This document shows positions 55,860 to 64,000 of a stretch of 64,000 bases of DNA, piece by piece. The position numbers and the translations under genes were made by a program. The notes beneath the pieces are model-generated. The model did not search any database. It had not been told where the DNA came from and worked only from the letters and a program-made list of their open reading frames with translations. The stretch is taken from contig WNNJ02001901.1 of NCBI GenBank assembly GCA_012934845.2, forward strand, positions 62,001 to 126,000, given 5' to 3'. How positions within the stretch are numbered: the stretch's first letter is position 1; every line of letters begins with the position of its first letter. The stretch comes from Pomphorhynchus laevis (lineage: Eukaryota > Acanthocephala > Palaeacanthocephala > Echinorhynchida > Pomphorhynchidae).

Positions 55860-58079
55860 TTACATAATTTTAGATTTATCAGGATTCAGAGAAAGGCGAA
55901 GGGAAGAAGGATGATTGGAAATTGAGACAAGACAGCTGGAAACAGAAACACTAAGATCATGAATACGATAAGCAGGTGCGTGAGCATAGATGAGAATGTC
56001 ATCAGCATATTGCATAACATGGACGTTAAATTTATGAGAAATCGAAGACAAGTCACCGAGAAGAAGAGAGAAAAGCATAGGGCCTAATACGGAGCCTTGT
56101 GGAACACCGGTCGGGATGGATGAAGGATGGGAGAGAGAAGAGTTAGAATAGACGCGAAATGTACGGTTTGACAGATATGAAGAAAACCATGATACAGTGG
56201 GTAAAGAGAAGCCATAATCATGACGAAGGCGATGTAGAAGAATCGAGTGCTCGACGATGTCAAAAGCAGTCGATAGATCAAGAGAAACTATGACACTACA
56301 TAATTTATGATCGCGCGATATGAGTAAGTCGTTATAAACTTTAAGACAGGCAATTTCAGTAGAGTGATTAGAGCGAAAAGCGGCTTGGAAGGGAGGAAAC
56401 AAGTTAGGGGAAAAGAGATATGTATTAACTTGCTTGAGAACGAGACGCTCAAGGAGTTTAGAGAGGGTTGGGAGAAGTGAGATTGGACGGTACGAAGATG
56501 GTAGTGAGGAGTCGAGAGATTGCTTTTTGATGAGAGGACGAACAGTGGCGCATTTCCAGATGGAAGGAAATGTACGGCTACGGATGGACGAGTTGAACAA
56601 TGTGGTTAGGAAGGGTGAGATAGAGGAGCGGATATTTTTAAGCAAGTGAGTGGGAATTGGGTCAGAAGGAGATGTTTTATTAGGTAATGACAGCAGAACC
56701 GAAGAAACTTCATCAGACGAAACGGGAAGAAGGTGGAATAGTTCTGGGAGGGAAGTATTTAAAGAGAAGAGTGGGTACAAGGGGGCTACGGGTAGTAGGG
56801 AAAGTAAATTAGATAGCTTAGTTTGTAGATAAGAAGAAAATTCATCAGGATTTATATTACAAGAAGTAGATGATCGTGAAAGAATTGAGTTTAAGATTTT
56901 CCAATGAGATTTAGAGTTGGAAGATGACTCGAGTTGATTTCGCCAAAAGATAGTACGTTTAGTACGTATAAGAATAAGATGTGAACGGCGTAGAGAAAAG
57001 TAGGAATCACGGAGATTTGGAGGGAGTGAGTTGGGAGAACGTTTAAGAAAGCGATTATACACACGAAAAGAGTGACGGAGTCGACGCTTAGAAAGACTAC
57101 AGTCAGAATCGAACCAGGGAGCATGGCGCAAGCGCTGAGAGCGTCGGAGTCGACTAGGCAGAAGTTTATTGATGATAGACATAAGTTCAGAATCAAACAG
57201 AATACAGAGATCATCGGGAGAGAGATATTTAAGAGGAAGTGAAAATAGTGAAGAATTGAGTAAGGCTGTGCAGAGAATAGGGATATCGAGAAGTTTCCAG
57301 GGTCGACTAGGTGAGGATATTGGTGGATGCGGAGAAGGAGGATGGGGACGAGTAATAGTAAGAGTGACAAGGAAGTGATCGGACAAACCGGGATCAGTAA
57401 TTGTCAAGGAAGTATTGTCCTTGAAGCAGATAGGGACAGCAATGATGTCGAGAGCACCGCCGAGAATATGAGTTGGGCTTGTTGAAAGTAATTTATAGTT
57501 AAAATCAGAAAAAAGATTTGTTAAAGTGATAGAGTCAGAGTCAGCCGGGCGATCAAGACGAATGTTAAAGTCACAGAGAACAAAAGAAGGAGTACAAGAC
57601 AATGAACAGTGAGACATAAGATCTGCAAGGTCGTTAAAGAAGATACGTGAGGGGGCAACTGAAGCTGGACGATATACAATCACAAGTTCCAGAGGGAAAG
57701 GAGTTGATAATCTGCATATGAGTAATTCGAACGAGGTGTAACGGATGTTAACGTTAATTTTACGTATAGACATTGAATGACGAGCAATGGCAACTATACC
57801 GCCATGGTTAAAAGCAGTAGATGTATGAGAGGCAATTGGACGAGCTGATTCAACTAAAGAACAACCAGTGCGACATAGACGACGAATAGCAAGATCGTTG
57901 GACTCACAATGCCACGATTCGGAAATGCAGAAAATATCGATAGATAATTGATCGAAGATATCAAGGAGCATATCAGCTTTATGAAGAATGGAGCGAGTGT
58001 TGAATAGACTAAGACGAAAAGTATGCTTAGGAGCGAGATTGACTAGCGAAGAAGACAAGGGGGAGAGATGGGACGCCAT
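55860..58079 (-). CDS. LINE C copy 4 ORF2, first 739 codons open, then a stop
   Basis: It aligns end to end with the intact ORF2 of copy 2. Endonuclease: FNTRSILHKAD, ISESWHCES, NHGGIVAIARH, LCDFNIRLD (Cys instead of Gly before DFN) and GLSDHF. RT: SSYRPISLLPTL, VSLDLSTAFDIVEHS, GVPQGSVLGPMLF and MQYADDILIYAHAP. It stops at KSKIM, where copy 2 has Trp. The rest of the C-terminal region is readable at 55706-55179 after a further frame change near 55730. The catalytic residues I can see are kept, but without the C-terminal 230 residues it is unlikely to work. Confidence 0.85.
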   Translation of the reverse strand: MASHLSPLSSSLVNLAPKHTFRLSLFNTRSILHKADMLLDIFDQLSIDIFCISESWHCESNDLAIRRLCRTGCSLVESARPIASHTSTAFNHGGIVAIARHSMSIRKINVNIRYTSFELLICRLSTPFPLELVIVYRPASVAPSRIFFNDLADLMSHCSLSCTPSFVLCDFNIRLDRPADSDSITLTNLFSDFNYKLLSTSPTHILGGALDIIAVPICFKDNTSLTITDPGLSDHFLVTLTITRPHPPSPHPPISSPSRPWKLLDIPILCTALLNSSLFSLPLKYLSPDDLCILFDSELMSIINKLLPSRLRRSQRLRHAPWFDSDCSLSKRRLRHSFRVYNRFLKRSPNSLPPNLRDSYFSLRRSHLILIRTKRTIFWRNQLESSSNSKSHWKILNSILSRSSTSCNINPDEFSSYLQTKLSNLLSLLPVAPLYPLFSLNTSLPELFHLLPVSSDEVSSVLLSLPNKTSPSDPIPTHLLKNIRSSISPFLTTLFNSSIRSRTFPSIWKCATVRPLIKKQSLDSSLPSSYRPISLLPTLSKLLERLVLKQVNTYLFSPNLFPPFQAAFRSNHSTEIACLKVYNDLLISRDHKLCSVIVSLDLSTAFDIVEHSILLHRLRHDYGFSLPTVSWFSSYLSNRTFRVYSNSSLSHPSSIPTGVPQGSVLGPMLFSLLLGDLSSISHKFNVHVMQYADDILIYAHAPAYRIHDLSVSVSSCLVSISNHPSSLRLSLNPDKSKIM

Positions 58080-58248
58080 CGAATTTTTGGCCTTGTGTGT
58101 ACAACGTGAAAATTTCTGTTGATTTGACGTATAGATAAGGATGACTTGCCGTTTGTTTCACGTCGATGTTTCTCAATGCGAACTAAATTGAGCTGGGCAA
58201 TATCAGAAGGGGAGCGGTTAGGAAAGATACGGCAAGTAGATGAAGTGG

Positions 58249-58500
58249 TTAGAAGTTTAAAACGTTGGGGAGTACCAAAGAGGCATGTGAACTTTGTCGG
58301 AAAACTATTTTTAAGAGTGGAGGACTGAGATGATTGGATTTAGTGGATTTGTTTAAACGAATAAATGATACAGGAGCGATATTATTGAAGAGGGATGGGT
58401 TATCATCAGGAAGAATGTTTGCTAGGATAGACCTGAAAGCAGATACATCATCATCGAGGCGAGATTGTGGAGAAGCAGATTCGGAAACCTTTAAATCATG
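58249..58500 (-). pseudogene. LINE C copy 4 ORF1 C-terminal piece
   Basis: It reads KVSESASPQSRLDDDVSAFRS, then ILPDDNPSLFNN, FIRLNKS and SPPLLKIVFRQSSHAS. This is the conserved C-terminal block of ORF1 in families C, D and E. It is 5'-truncated at 58500 by incomplete reverse transcription. The last part runs on in another frame to meet ORF2. Confidence 0.75.
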
Positions 58501-58543
58501 TAAAGTCATGCTTCTATGGTGATAAGGAATGTACATATTTCAT

Positions 58544-58680
58544 TTCTTAAGAAAATTCGTTTATTTAGTTTTTTCTTTTAATTTAATATTTTTAACTTTA
58601 CATTATGAACTGATATAGCAATTGATGTAAAAATTACCGCATCTTTCGGAGCTCATTAATTTTCATCGTAAATAATTATT
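58544..58680. repeat. Dispersed repeat R1, copy 2
   Basis: Matches 13716-13858 in the same orientation. It is followed by a satellite-derived stretch (58680-58775: 'aagctgtatcaaataaagg', 'ttagcatctt.agaaaattac'). LINE C copy 4 lies between array 2 and this repeat, so R1 probably adjoined the array before that insertion. Confidence 0.75.
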
Positions 58681-58775
58681 AAAGCTGTATCAAATAAAGG
58701 AAATAAGGAAATATGCTTAATTAGCATCTTAAGAAAATTACTGATGTTATTTTCTAAATATGCTAACTGAGCTTA

Positions 58776-60340
58776 CATTGTTAATTTAAGACTTTATGAC
58801 TATTTTTAGAAAACAATATTTTCTCAATTAAAGAATAACATGAAAAAACTTTGTTTTAAAAAGTTTCAGTCAGTTGACCTTCGTCAGTTATTATAAGTAT
58901 ACATTTTTTAATCAACAATAGTCAGCCTTGTCGCCTGACATCATTTTCACTACGTGAAACGATGTAAGGCTACGAGGTTGACCGCCAGTTCTTTGACATT
59001 AATCATTTTACTCTGAAAACTTTTGACATTTGCTTATATAACTTTTAAAACACTAATACGATAAATTTCCACTTTAATCATAGACGTTTTGAAATTTCCG
59101 GAAATTCGTTATGTACTTCTCTATTAGATCTAAAATTATTCAACTATGTTTTCCTTGCGTGAAGCCGAATTTTATATATTGAGACATCCCCGATCTCTTG
59201 ATCGATTGCCTACTAATGAGTTTCGTATTTCCATTGATGTACTCATTATCATCATGGAAAAGTTCATACAAATAGCATTTCTCGACTAGCATCAAAACTG
59301 CCATCACACGATTCATCATTTCCACTCCTGGATTCATTTTGCACAGAATTTACAAAAGATACGATCGAGAACTTTGTGGATGAATCCCTAAACTTAGCAT
59401 CACATAGGACAATGTGGTAGTGTATTTAACTGTAATATCAGTACCACTCGAAGGCGCTTAAATACGTCATTTGGGCATTCATTTCAATTAAGTTTAACAA
59501 CATTTACGTGCGATTTACTTTCAATAATTTGTTCCAACCTTGTTGACGTAGTTTTAATAATTAATCAATAATAATTGTTTTATAATTAATCAATAATTAT
59601 TGCGTTTAAGCTTTCCATCTGATTTACAAATCACTTTGATTTACAAATTCAGAGAACAAAAATAATTTGAAAGCAATTTACAATCTATAATTTGGTTGGA
59701 TTTATACTATATGAGTAGAATTTGAATTTATCAACATCCAGCTGACAAAATAAATATTGGAATAATTTATATTAAAAAGTTTAACTTTCTTCGTTTGAAT
59801 AAATTTGTAAATTAGCCTCGGAAGAATATCGATAGTTTTAAAATATTTATAAATTTATCTTTGAAGAATTTGAAAATTTACGTCGGGAGAATTTGTAAAT
59901 TTACCCCAGAAGAATATTGATTATGTCATAAATATCGAATGCAGGAACTTTGACTAGTAGCAACGTTCATTTCAAAGTTCTTAATTTACAACAGAGAAAA
60001 CACTTTTTGTCACTACTGATTGACTATAACCTTAAAAAAACACTTCTATGTCACTACTGTTGCATATTAAAAGCCTTAGTCAATCGTTCGACGTCGAATG
60101 TCAATCCAATTCACGTGACAAATGAACAATGATAATTAGTCGGGCTCGTACAACTTTTCTTGATTTTTAAATTGATTCACTTTATCATTTTCTGAGGATG
60201 GAAAATCACAGAAAATATAACTATATTTAATATCATAATGCTTAAGTGTCTGTATTTTCGTTGGTACGCGTAAAAAACTTATAGAAGACATTTGGTTCAG
60301 CGTGGTTTTTTAATTCTGAAGATTTACACTCTTTCTGATC
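58776..60340. other. AT-rich stretch with one strong hairpin
   Basis: No gene is recognised. Short ORFs (59140-59337 -, 59950-60132 +) have no motif. At 58924-58971 a long hairpin can form: AGCCTT, ACATC and TTTTCAC pair with GTGAAA, GATGT and AAGGCT around a TAC loop, with one eight-base bulge. Repeats of 'aaatttaccccagaagaatat' type lie at 59810-59930. Confidence 0.4.
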
Positions 60341-60344
60341 GATA

Positions 60345-60480
60345 CCTATTTTGGCGTTCCACACGGATCTGAATTATATCCACTACTATTTTATATTTTT
60401 GTAAACGATCTACTTGAAATCCTGAGTTTTCATACTAACGTGTGTATTCAGACGATCCTAAAATTTATCCAGCAATTAGG
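60345..60480 (+). mobile_element. LINE RT scrap
   Basis: One frame reads FGVPHGSELYPLLFYIFVNDLLEI, a clear RT motif 4 (GVPQGSVLGPLLF.IFINDL). A decayed catalytic region follows. It is too short to assign to a family but looks closer to B or G than to C. Confidence 0.6.
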
Positions 60481-60732
60481 TTGAATATCATTTAATCAGA
60501 TATCATAGTTTCTGAGTTGTCGTGTTTCAATGGTTTGTATATCAATATATTAAAACGGATATGTTTGCGTATATGAGCGAGCAATCGTGATGTAAAACCT
60601 ACGTATTATTAAGGTGGTTAGGTCATCGAATTAGTTTGACAAGTCAATTATCTTGTCATATGGGTCGCTAATGATTATTGCCTAATATTACTAGTCGCTA
60701 ATGATTACTGCCTTCAGTATTCTTCGATACCG

Positions 60733-61258
60733 AAGAATCCTCAAATCGATTAATGCCTCAGCCTTTTCGTCAATTCTTCAAAATCCATCATCCTAACCCT
60801 ACAACGCATCATCAACTCAGCCGTTCGAGTGCTCCTACGTCACCGTCGCTTCGACCATACATCCACATATCTTGCCCAACTTTCCTGGCCCACCATCAAC
60901 ATCTGCATACAACTCCGCCTTCTTCTCGTCACTTTTCGTCTCATCGCTGTCGGCTCCCCATCGTTCATCAACTCTCTTTCTCAGACGACACGCGCCCCAC
61001 CTCTCTATCGCTGCGCCCCTGTCATTCCATCTTTATCCACGTTCCAATTACTCCAACAAATACGGTCTCCGATCCTTCCTCGTCGCCGCCTCACTCGCCT
61101 GGAATCAATTCCCTCTCGACGTCCGCCGCGCTCCCTCCTTTATTCCATTCAAACGTCTCCTCCGTTCACACCTTCTTGACACATTACTAAAATTTTTTGT
61201 GGTCATGTAAGCGTTCGCCGACACGGATTTGTGACGTAAAAATAAATCCTTTTTAAAA
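60733..61258 (+). mobile_element. LINE family D, copy 3, 3' end only
   Basis: It aligns with 50255-50775 of copy 2: 'aatcgattaatgcctcagcc', VRVLLRHRRFDHTSTYLAQLSWPTI equivalent, LAWNQFPLDVRRAPSF (61095-61140), then 'ggtcatgtaagcg' and 'atttgtgacgtaaaaa'. It covers the last 140 residues of ORF2 in three overlapping frames. The 3' hairpin is degraded. Confidence 0.85.
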
Positions 61259-61964
61259 CGGTTGTTAATATTTATAAAATATAGTATAAGTATTGATTAA
61301 TTATTTATTAAAATTTTATATTTGTTATTAACTAATTTAGATTTTGATATGAATTTGAACACATCCGGTGAAGAAAACTGATAGATTACCTCTTATACAT
61401 TTATTTTGATCGACATGCAAAATATAATACGTTTTATATTAAAAGTTTCAACTTTTTGCATTTTAAATCTAATTAAATTTAATTCTAATTTAAATTCTAA
61501 TCTATGCAAAAATTGTTTCAGAAATTATCTTTAAATGTCTTTATTTTCCAAGTTTTAATAAAGTTAATGTTTTAAATTATTATTTATATAGACAACATCA
61601 CGAACACTGCTCAAATTTGCACAAATCTAAAAATAAAAGAGAAAAGAAGAAAAAAATTACTGTAAACTTTGTATAAAGTGACGTTTAAATAATTTGACTG
61701 ATGGTAAGCTGACAATCTACTCGCTTTAAGCGTTCCATAACTTTACAACTCCTTGGCCAAATTAAACTGTTACGTAGCGTACAATCTGCGGTAAACGCCC
61801 ATTCAGAAACTTTATTAATGTCAAATTGAAGAATTTTCATATCTAGATTTAATAATAAGGGTTTTCTTAAATAAATAATACTAAGGGTTCATCGTCAGAA
61901 ACAGCGAAGCAGAAAGCTACAAAAACAAGAAGAAAACGAATCAATATAATGACACTATTTAATC
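61259..61964. other. AT-rich stretch, nothing recognised
   Basis: No coding, RNA or repeat feature could be supported. The boundary with LINE A near 61965 is approximate. Confidence 0.4.
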
Positions 61965-62751
61965 TTCTTACATGACACACGGCCTCAGGTCCAGTGTGAT
62001 CTGAGCCCTATAGCTGAACCAACACGCCGCCTTCCGACTAAACCACCCGGGGTCTTTCACCCCCCCTCGAAGAGTCCAACCGAGGCGGACTATGCTGGGT
62101 AATCAAGATACGAAGATCTTGAGATACCTTAGCCTTTGTTCTGGGGGACGTCTTCTAGAGAAGAAGACTAATCATGAGATTTCCAGAGGCGCACCTGAGT
62201 TTTCCCTTTCAATGACATATGCTGAACCAGTTTCAGAGTCTATCTAGCTCTCTTCAGGATACGTTTAAGCCTATCCAGGTCTGCTTTCGCCGGCCAGTTC
62301 ACCGTAACGGTGAACCCCAGGTATTTTACTCGACTCGTGAAGACAGGGAATGGTTGATTAGTCAAAATGTAGGAGAGCGCAGAGAGTGCTAATCTCTTAA
62401 GTTTTTTATTTGTTGCAGGGGCGCCATGAAGGACAACCACCTGCGATTTAGCGGTGTTTAGAATAAGATTGGACTTGGGTAACTGGTCTTTTAATCTTAA
62501 AAAGAAACGGCTGATGTCCGAGACTACGTCTTGCACCTGCGTCCAGAAAACAGGGCTGTGGTATCATCAGCATATACCACTAGACGTTGTTCGCGTTTAA
62601 ATATTTTGAAGAGTTCAATGAAAGCAACAAGGAACAATATAGGAGAAAGAGGGGATCCTTGAAGCATACTCGTAATAGGTAAAACTGACGCGCATCGGGG
62701 TCATCTTCATAATAGAATCGCTTGGTGTACAGCAGTATCTCCACCCTGTTA
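61965..62751 (-). mobile_element. LINE family A, copy 3, 3' half
   Basis: On the minus strand: NRVEILLYTKRFYYEDDPDARQF (62750-62680), a decayed PQGSPLSPIL (about 62660-62625), VYADDTTALF (62590-62560; both catalytic Asp are present here), SNLILNTAKSQVVVLHG (62480-62425), VKYLGFTVTVNWPAKADLDRLKRIL (62330-62245), then the 3' UTR shared with copy 2. The rest of the element continues at 63900-64000, past the Merlin insertion. Confidence 0.85.
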
Positions 62752-62762
62752 AAAATTTTGGT

Positions 62763-62806
62763 TCAGAGGTAGAATTTTCCCCCCGGGGGGAAAATTCTAC
62801 CTCTGA
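62763..62806. repeat. Perfect 44-bp palindrome at the Merlin left end
   Basis: The terminal repeat from TCAGAGGTAG to six C is followed directly by six G and its exact inverse back to CTACCTCTGA. The centre lies between 62784 and 62785. There is no spacer. Confidence 0.95.
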
Positions 62807-62808
62807 TG

Positions 62809-62902
62809 AATAAAAAAATAAAAAATAAAAAAATAAAAAATAAAAAATAAATACATAAATAAATTAAAAAAAATAAATAAAATAAATAAATAAATAAAAA
62901 TC
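62809..62902. repeat. (AAATA)n-type low-complexity run
   Basis: About 90 bp of 'aaaaata' and 'aaata' units lie between the palindrome and the 3' end of the transposase gene, inside the Merlin element. Confidence 0.9.
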
Positions 62903-62912
62903 GTTAATCATA

Positions 62913-63769
62913 TTAAACTTTTATTAAATCAAAAATTATATACTGATATTTCTCACGATTGTTATAAAATAAACAAAACTCTTTAAGGAAATTGGGTCTA
63001 TATGTAGTTAATACCCCTTTCTGCTTCTTTATTTTGTTTTTTATTTGGCCGTTAAAGGACTCCACAGACTGAGTATGAGCACCAGTATTTTTATCAACAA
63101 AATTATATTTATGACATACTGTCTTATGTTCATATCCATTTTTATTTAATCTGCTATACGACTTGTGCTCGTCGGTCATTATAGTCGAATGGGGAAGCAC
63201 TTGTGAGGATATTATGGGTAGAATAGTGGTTTGTGCTTTATCCGCGATTACTCTAGCAAAGGATCTTTCAATTTTATCCCCGACCTCGACAATACACAAA
63301 GCGTCGGTTCTGTTTGTGTAAGATCTTCCACGATGAGACTTACACTTGTAATTTAACATGGTTTCATCTATTTGCACTATTTTTCCAGGGCCACCAAGTT
63401 TATCTTCACTAAAATCAGTTTCCGGTATCAACTTATTAAGTTTATAAAAAAATTTTCTAATGGTCCGATCCGATGTAATTTTAGAGGCTATTATTGAGTG
63501 TGTTGGCTGCTTCACACATTTCTTGATTAACACACGTAAAATAGTTCTAATATCAATCGAAAACCCATCAAAAAAACTTCCCTTTCGTATTGAAATGTAT
63601 TTTTTTAAGTTTGTGCAGCCATTCTTATAACACCTCCAAGCTTCATATAAGTATCACAGATAATGCATTTCATAGACCGAACTAAATACCTTGAATCAAA
63701 CAAGTGGTCTATAAAATCTTGCTGTGTTGAGCTAATTATTAGCTGTTCGTAGTGATCTAGGTTATCCAT
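62913..63769 (-). CDS. Merlin transposase (ISXO2/IS1016-like DDE), one frameshift
   Basis: This enzyme would cut and paste the element by binding its terminal repeats. The main open frame (about 63653-62913) begins EAWRCYKNGC, then YISIRKGSFFDGFSID, and carries the three catalytic acids: VQIDET (first Asp), STIMTDEHKSYSRL (second Asp) and AHTQSVESFNGQIKNKIKKQ (Glu). KYNFVDKNTGAHT before the Glu is also typical. The N-terminus (MDNLDHYEQLI ... MKCIIC, from the ATG at 63769) is in another frame and ends near 63645. The C-x2-C there and W-R-C further on are the halves of the family's zinc ribbon. The join seems to lack about 15-20 residues, so a deletion with a frame change is likely. Otherwise the gene looks intact. 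Confidence 0.88.
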
Positions 63770-63891
63770 GGGGTAAATCTGAATTTTTTTTATTTATAGT
63801 TTAGGAGGAAAAAAAAGTAGCTGTTCGTAGTGATCTAGGGGGGGAAATTTTACCTCTGATCGCCTAGGGGGGAAAATTCTACCTCTGATCC
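63740..63891. repeat. Duplicated Merlin right end
   Basis: A 22-bp segment starting TAGCTGTTCG and ending ATCTAGG, from the 5' end of the transposase gene, occurs at 63740-63761 and again at 63818-63839. The second copy is joined straight to a terminal-repeat copy (63835-63860), followed by the true terminal repeat (63867-63891). The outer end therefore carries two tandem terminal repeats. Confidence 0.85.
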
Positions 63892-63899
63892 AAAATTTT

Positions 63900-64000
63900 C
63901 GCAGGCAACCCGAGGGACCTTAGAGAATAGATCACAGAGGGAATGGAGATGCGGTCAAATGCAGCAGAAAAATCAAGGAAAGCAGCAACAACGAGTTGAT
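63900..64000 (-). mobile_element. LINE family A, copy 3, upstream half
   Basis: On the minus strand it reads the RT segment VAAFLDFSAAFDRISIP and LRSLGLP, which in copy 2 (46655-46760) directly precedes NRVEILLYTKR. It continues beyond the window. Confidence 0.85.

Larger units (their letters stand above)
55069..58500 (-). mobile_element. LINE family C, copy 4, 5'-truncated in ORF1, with TSD
   Basis: Flanked by TAAAGTCATG at 55059-55068 and 58501-58510, a perfect 10-bp target-site duplication. The minus strand carries the ORF1 C-terminus (58500-58090), ORF2 (58079-55860, then a broken continuation to 55179) and a 3' UTR with GCGTGC-AAAAT-GCACGC at 55108-55124. It inserted at the edge of satellite array 2, between the array and repeat R1. 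It shares several base differences with copy 1, so both belong to one subfamily distinct from copies 2 and 3. Confidence 0.92.
62760..63891 (-). mobile_element. Merlin-type DNA transposon (IS1016-like), 1.13 kb
   Basis: Terminal inverted repeats start GGTTCAGAGGTAGAA on the left and GGATCAGAGGTAGAA on the right (one mismatch in about 25 bp). They are flanked by the 8-bp duplication AAAATTTT at 62752-62759 and 63892-63899. Merlin elements are known for 8-9 bp duplications and for DDE transposases related to IS1016. The transposase lies on the minus strand. The ends are unusual: the left repeat is followed at once by its own inverse (a 44-bp palindrome), and the right end has two tandem repeat copies. 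It sits in LINE A, whose halves join correctly when it is removed. Confidence 0.93.

Noticed and set aside
62240-62600. LINE A as an R1 or R2 element tied to rDNA
   Set aside because: No rDNA flanks are present at any copy, the copies sit in other transposons, and the RT motifs alone do not decide the clade.

Overview
This window comes from the nuclear genome of an invertebrate animal. An arthropod is most likely, but I cannot fix the species. The DNA is AT-rich and almost wholly made of transposable elements inserted into one another, with two arrays of one satellite. I see no prokaryotic operons and no tRNA or rRNA genes. One convincing host gene stands out: an intact 159-residue histone-fold protein at 51591-52070, closest by eye to DNA polymerase epsilon subunit 4 (POLE4) or the CHRAC histone-fold subunits. 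It sits between a dead LINE and a satellite array.

I use letters for LINE families. A is an I/Jockey-like LINE (1-945 +; 45998-47591 +; 61965-64000 -; small pieces near 5655-6024 and 10695-10800). B is a CR1-like LINE (6290-10660 and 25784-28200), with a related ORF1 at 24491-25700. C, D and E are related CR1/L2-group LINEs with a shared 3' stem-loop. F is an RT family with a GIRPI block, a VDD-type catalytic box and a C-terminal Cys/His knuckle (13860-14120 -; 17440-17888 +; 22400-23640 +). G is an older CR1-like LINE in three pieces.

Layout. 1-6.3 kb: LINE A, then a broken Penelope-like element whose GIY-YIG nuclease precedes the RT (Naiad-like order) with fragments in both orientations, then a LINE A scrap fused to an 11-bp minisatellite. 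6.3-10.7 kb: LINE B. 12.0-13.3 kb: a 170-bp satellite array, partly inverted. 13.7-17.9 kb: a dispersed repeat, an F fragment, a 390-bp tandem repeat and another F fragment. 17.9-21.0 kb: LINE D on the minus strand. 21.2-23.6 kb: a Cys-rich ORF1-like piece and the 3' half of an F element. 24.5-28.2 kb: two B-like LINEs. 28.2-38.5 kb: LINE G split by two copies of LINE C. The second copy (34370-37484) keeps an uninterrupted 969-residue endonuclease/RT ORF and looks young. 39.2-40.2 kb: a 5'-truncated C copy. 40.6-48.5 kb: LINE E on the minus strand, split by a foldback cluster that contains a 1.6-kb palindromic element, and again by LINE A. 49.0-50.8 kb: LINE D. 51.6-52.1 kb: the host gene. 52.6-55.0 kb: the main satellite array. 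55.07-58.50 kb: LINE C on the minus strand with a 10-bp target-site duplication. 60.3-61.3 kb: RT scraps and a truncated D copy. 62.0-64.0 kb: LINE A on the minus strand, cut by a Merlin-type DNA transposon with an 8-bp target-site duplication, a nearly intact transposase and an unusual palindromic end.

The nesting gives a relative order. G is older than the C copies inside it. E is older than the foldback cluster and the A copy inside it. A at the right end is older than Merlin. The satellite array is older than the C copy at its edge. All homology calls come from reading motifs and comparing copies within the window. No database search was possible.
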